DNA of 34,669 bases from Syntrophomonas zehnderi OL-4 (lineage in GTDB: Bacteria; Bacillota; Syntrophomonadia; Syntrophomonadales; Syntrophomonadaceae), in assembly GCF_000983115.1 (NCBI RefSeq), contig NZ_CGIH01000026.1, forward strand, positions 185,792 to 220,460, written 5' to 3'. A program made the translations under genes and the position numbers. The notes beneath the pieces were generated by a model, which saw nothing but the letters and a program-made list of their open reading frames with translations, was not told where the DNA came from and did no database searches. Of this stretch, positions 33,241 through 34,669 are shown in pieces (the first letter of the stretch is position 1; the number at the start of each line of letters is the position of its first letter).

Positions 33241-34599
33241 TTACCCTGCGTTTTGCGGCAGTGCCCGCTTAAGCCATTTCTTCCGGCGATAAATCACTGT
33301 AAAAGTCAACCCCCTGAGCAGCCAATCACTGATAAATATAAGCCATACGTAAGCAATCTGGAACCCCCAAATCCGTATAAACAAATACATAAGCGGCAGG
33401 CGATAACACCAGAAAAACAACGTACTAATTACCATGGGAGTGCGGGTATCCCCAGAACCCTTCAATATACCGCTGATAACACTGCTAAGCGCTATACCCA
33501 CTTGTTCAATAGCCGCAATGCGGATAAGCACTGCAGATAAAGCTATAACATCAGGATCATTGGTAAAAATAGCCGCAATCTGATTAGGCAGCAGGGCAAA
33601 AAACAGGGTAAACATCCCCATAAACAGCAATGCAAATTCCATACTTCCCCGAGCTGCTTTCTGCAAAGCCTGCTTATCCTGAGCACCGACCGCGTGCCCT
33701 ACCAGGGCTGTAACCGCCACTGCAATCCCAAAACCAGGCATATAGGAAACCGATTCCACCGTAATAGCCAACTGATGAGAAGCAAACGCCAGAGTTCCCA
33801 AGTAAGCGATTAAAAACAAGGAAACCAGATTAGCCAGGGTAAAAAAAAGTTGCTCTGCCAGACTGGGGATTCCCAGGTGAAAAATTTTCCGGTAAGTAGA
33901 TAGATTAACTTTAAAAACATCTCTTAGATTAACCCGCAAACCGCTTTTGCCGTTAAAGAGAAACAAGGCTGCCAATATAAAACCTACCACATGAGCCAGA
34001 GAAGTAGCCAAAGCCGCCCCGGCCACCTCCATGCGCGGGAACCCCCACAATCCAAATACCAGGACAAAGTCCCCGACTACATTAACGATATTTACCGCTA
34101 AGGCAATAATCATAGGAATATCTGTGCGGCCTAATCCCCGAAAAATCGAATGAGCCATATACAGACCCAGGGCCAGGGGAGAAATTAAAAAAGTAATCAG
34201 CAGATAGTTTAAAGCCTGATCGTAGACCGCCTTCTCTACCGCAAAAAGATTTAGAATATCCGGGGCAAAACTGATTCCCAGGAAGGCTACCAACAATCCC
34301 AGGACGATAGACAATAAAAAAGTATGTCCGGCCACTTCACCGGCATCCTCCATCCTGCCCGCCCCCTTGGCCTGGGCTACCAGAATCGCCGACCCAATCG
34401 CCAAAGCCTCCAAAAACAATATAACCGAAAAAAAGATCTCCGCGCCCAGCCCCACAGCCGCCAGCGGTGCCGCTCCCAACCGCCCCACCACGGCGATATC
34501 CACCAGGCCGATTACCATATACATAACCATTTCCACCATAGCCGGGCCGGCCGTTTTAAAAATCTGCGTCCGCAGAGCATAGTCCTTTAAAATCAGCAT
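33241..34599 (-). CDS. MATE-family efflux transporter
   Basis: 452-aa membrane protein with about 12 helices in two homologous halves, of the MatE/NorM-DinF type. These use Na+ or H+ to export organic cations or other small molecules. Family-like pieces are PAMVEMVMYMVIGLVDIAVV near the start and the mid-protein GIPSLAEQLFFTLANL. The ATG at 34599 is preceded by AAGGAGC on the minus strand. It converges on the terpene synthase gene with only 19 bases between the stops, so they share a termination zone. The substrate is unknown; a link to the terpenoid pathway is possible but unsupported. Confidence 0.92.
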   Translation of the reverse strand: MLILKDYALRTQIFKTAGPAMVEMVMYMVIGLVDIAVVGRLGAAPLAAVGLGAEIFFSVILFLEALAIGSAILVAQAKGAGRMEDAGEVAGHTFLLSIVLGLLVAFLGISFAPDILNLFAVEKAVYDQALNYLLITFLISPLALGLYMAHSIFRGLGRTDIPMIIALAVNIVNVVGDFVLVFGLWGFPRMEVAGAALATSLAHVVGFILAALFLFNGKSGLRVNLRDVFKVNLSTYRKIFHLGIPSLAEQLFFTLANLVSLFLIAYLGTLAFASHQLAITVESVSYMPGFGIAVAVTALVGHAVGAQDKQALQKAARGSMEFALLFMGMFTLFFALLPNQIAAIFTNDPDVIALSAVLIRIAAIEQVGIALSSVISGILKGSGDTRTPMVISTLFFWCYRLPLMYLFIRIWGFQIAYVWLIFISDWLLRGLTFTVIYRRKKWLKRALPQNAG

Positions 34600-34669
34600 A
34601 AAAGTGCTCCTTAAAAATCTGCAGTTATCAGTTTATTCTAGCTTATTTTGGGGATGGGGGGAAGGAAGG

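Noticed and set aside
33202-33540. A 112-codon plus-strand frame overlapping the end of the terpene synthase gene and the MATE gene.
   Set aside because: It overlaps two confident genes in other frames and lacks a ribosome site and family features.

Overview
This window looks like a chromosomal segment of a spore-forming, flagellated, probably anaerobic Clostridia-type Firmicute. A relative of Syntrophomonas or the Peptococcaceae is my inference from gene content; I ran no search. The grounds are the Bacillus-like order ylmC, pgeF (ylmD), ylmE, sepF, ylmG, divIVA, strong AGGAGG ribosome sites with many TTG and GTG starts, YteA-like and YlmC/YmxH-like proteins, lipoprotein-type solute-binding proteins, and the Gram-positive murT-gatD pair. 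No gene looks broken, and no insertion sequence, CRISPR array, phage or tRNA gene was seen.

Layout. 1-310 is the tail of a ribosomal RNA operon: 23S-5S spacer, 5S rRNA, then a perfect 27-bp REP-like inverted repeat. 312-1358 holds two divergent small ferritin-like proteins. 1454-2622 (minus) is a two-gene flagellar rod block (flgG and a FlgJ-like rod-binding gene). 2904-12604 is a long co-directional run: ylmC-like, nrdR, pgeF, a two-component system, a HlyD-like envelope protein, ylmE/yggS, sepF, proC, ylmG/yggT, a U32 protein, divIVA and a DUF167 gene. It is essentially the Bacillus ylm-divIVA division cluster with extra genes inserted.

12845-21065 is a transport and sensing block that separates divIVA from ileS, neighbours in Bacillus. 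It holds an EamA exporter (minus), two complete polar amino-acid ABC transporters in the same gene order, nth between them, and a methyl-accepting chemotaxis protein (minus). Both ABC operons have a hairpin between the binding-protein gene and the permease gene. 21206-28088 holds ileS behind a promoter and a candidate leader terminator, an ACT-domain/UPF0210 pair, a small membrane protein, a DksA/YteA-type zinc-finger protein and a GT4 glycosyltransferase.

28161-30323 is murT-gatD (lipid II amidation). It is followed by a 79-bp tandem repeat array (30360-30891) that encodes nothing visible and puts a stable hairpin in every unit. 31096-33221 is a translationally coupled pair: a long-chain-type prenyl diphosphate synthase and a YtpB-like large-terpene synthase, which together suggest a C30-C40 terpenoid product. 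A MATE exporter (minus) converges on it and ends the window.

The themes are cell division and envelope (sepF, ylmG, divIVA, GT4, murT-gatD, terpenoid lipid), amino-acid uptake, and motility. The features I think most deserve a second look are the 79-bp array, the terpene pair, the half-size ferritin-like protein beside a basic-tailed one, the ileS leader, and the membrane-free histidine kinase inside the division cluster.
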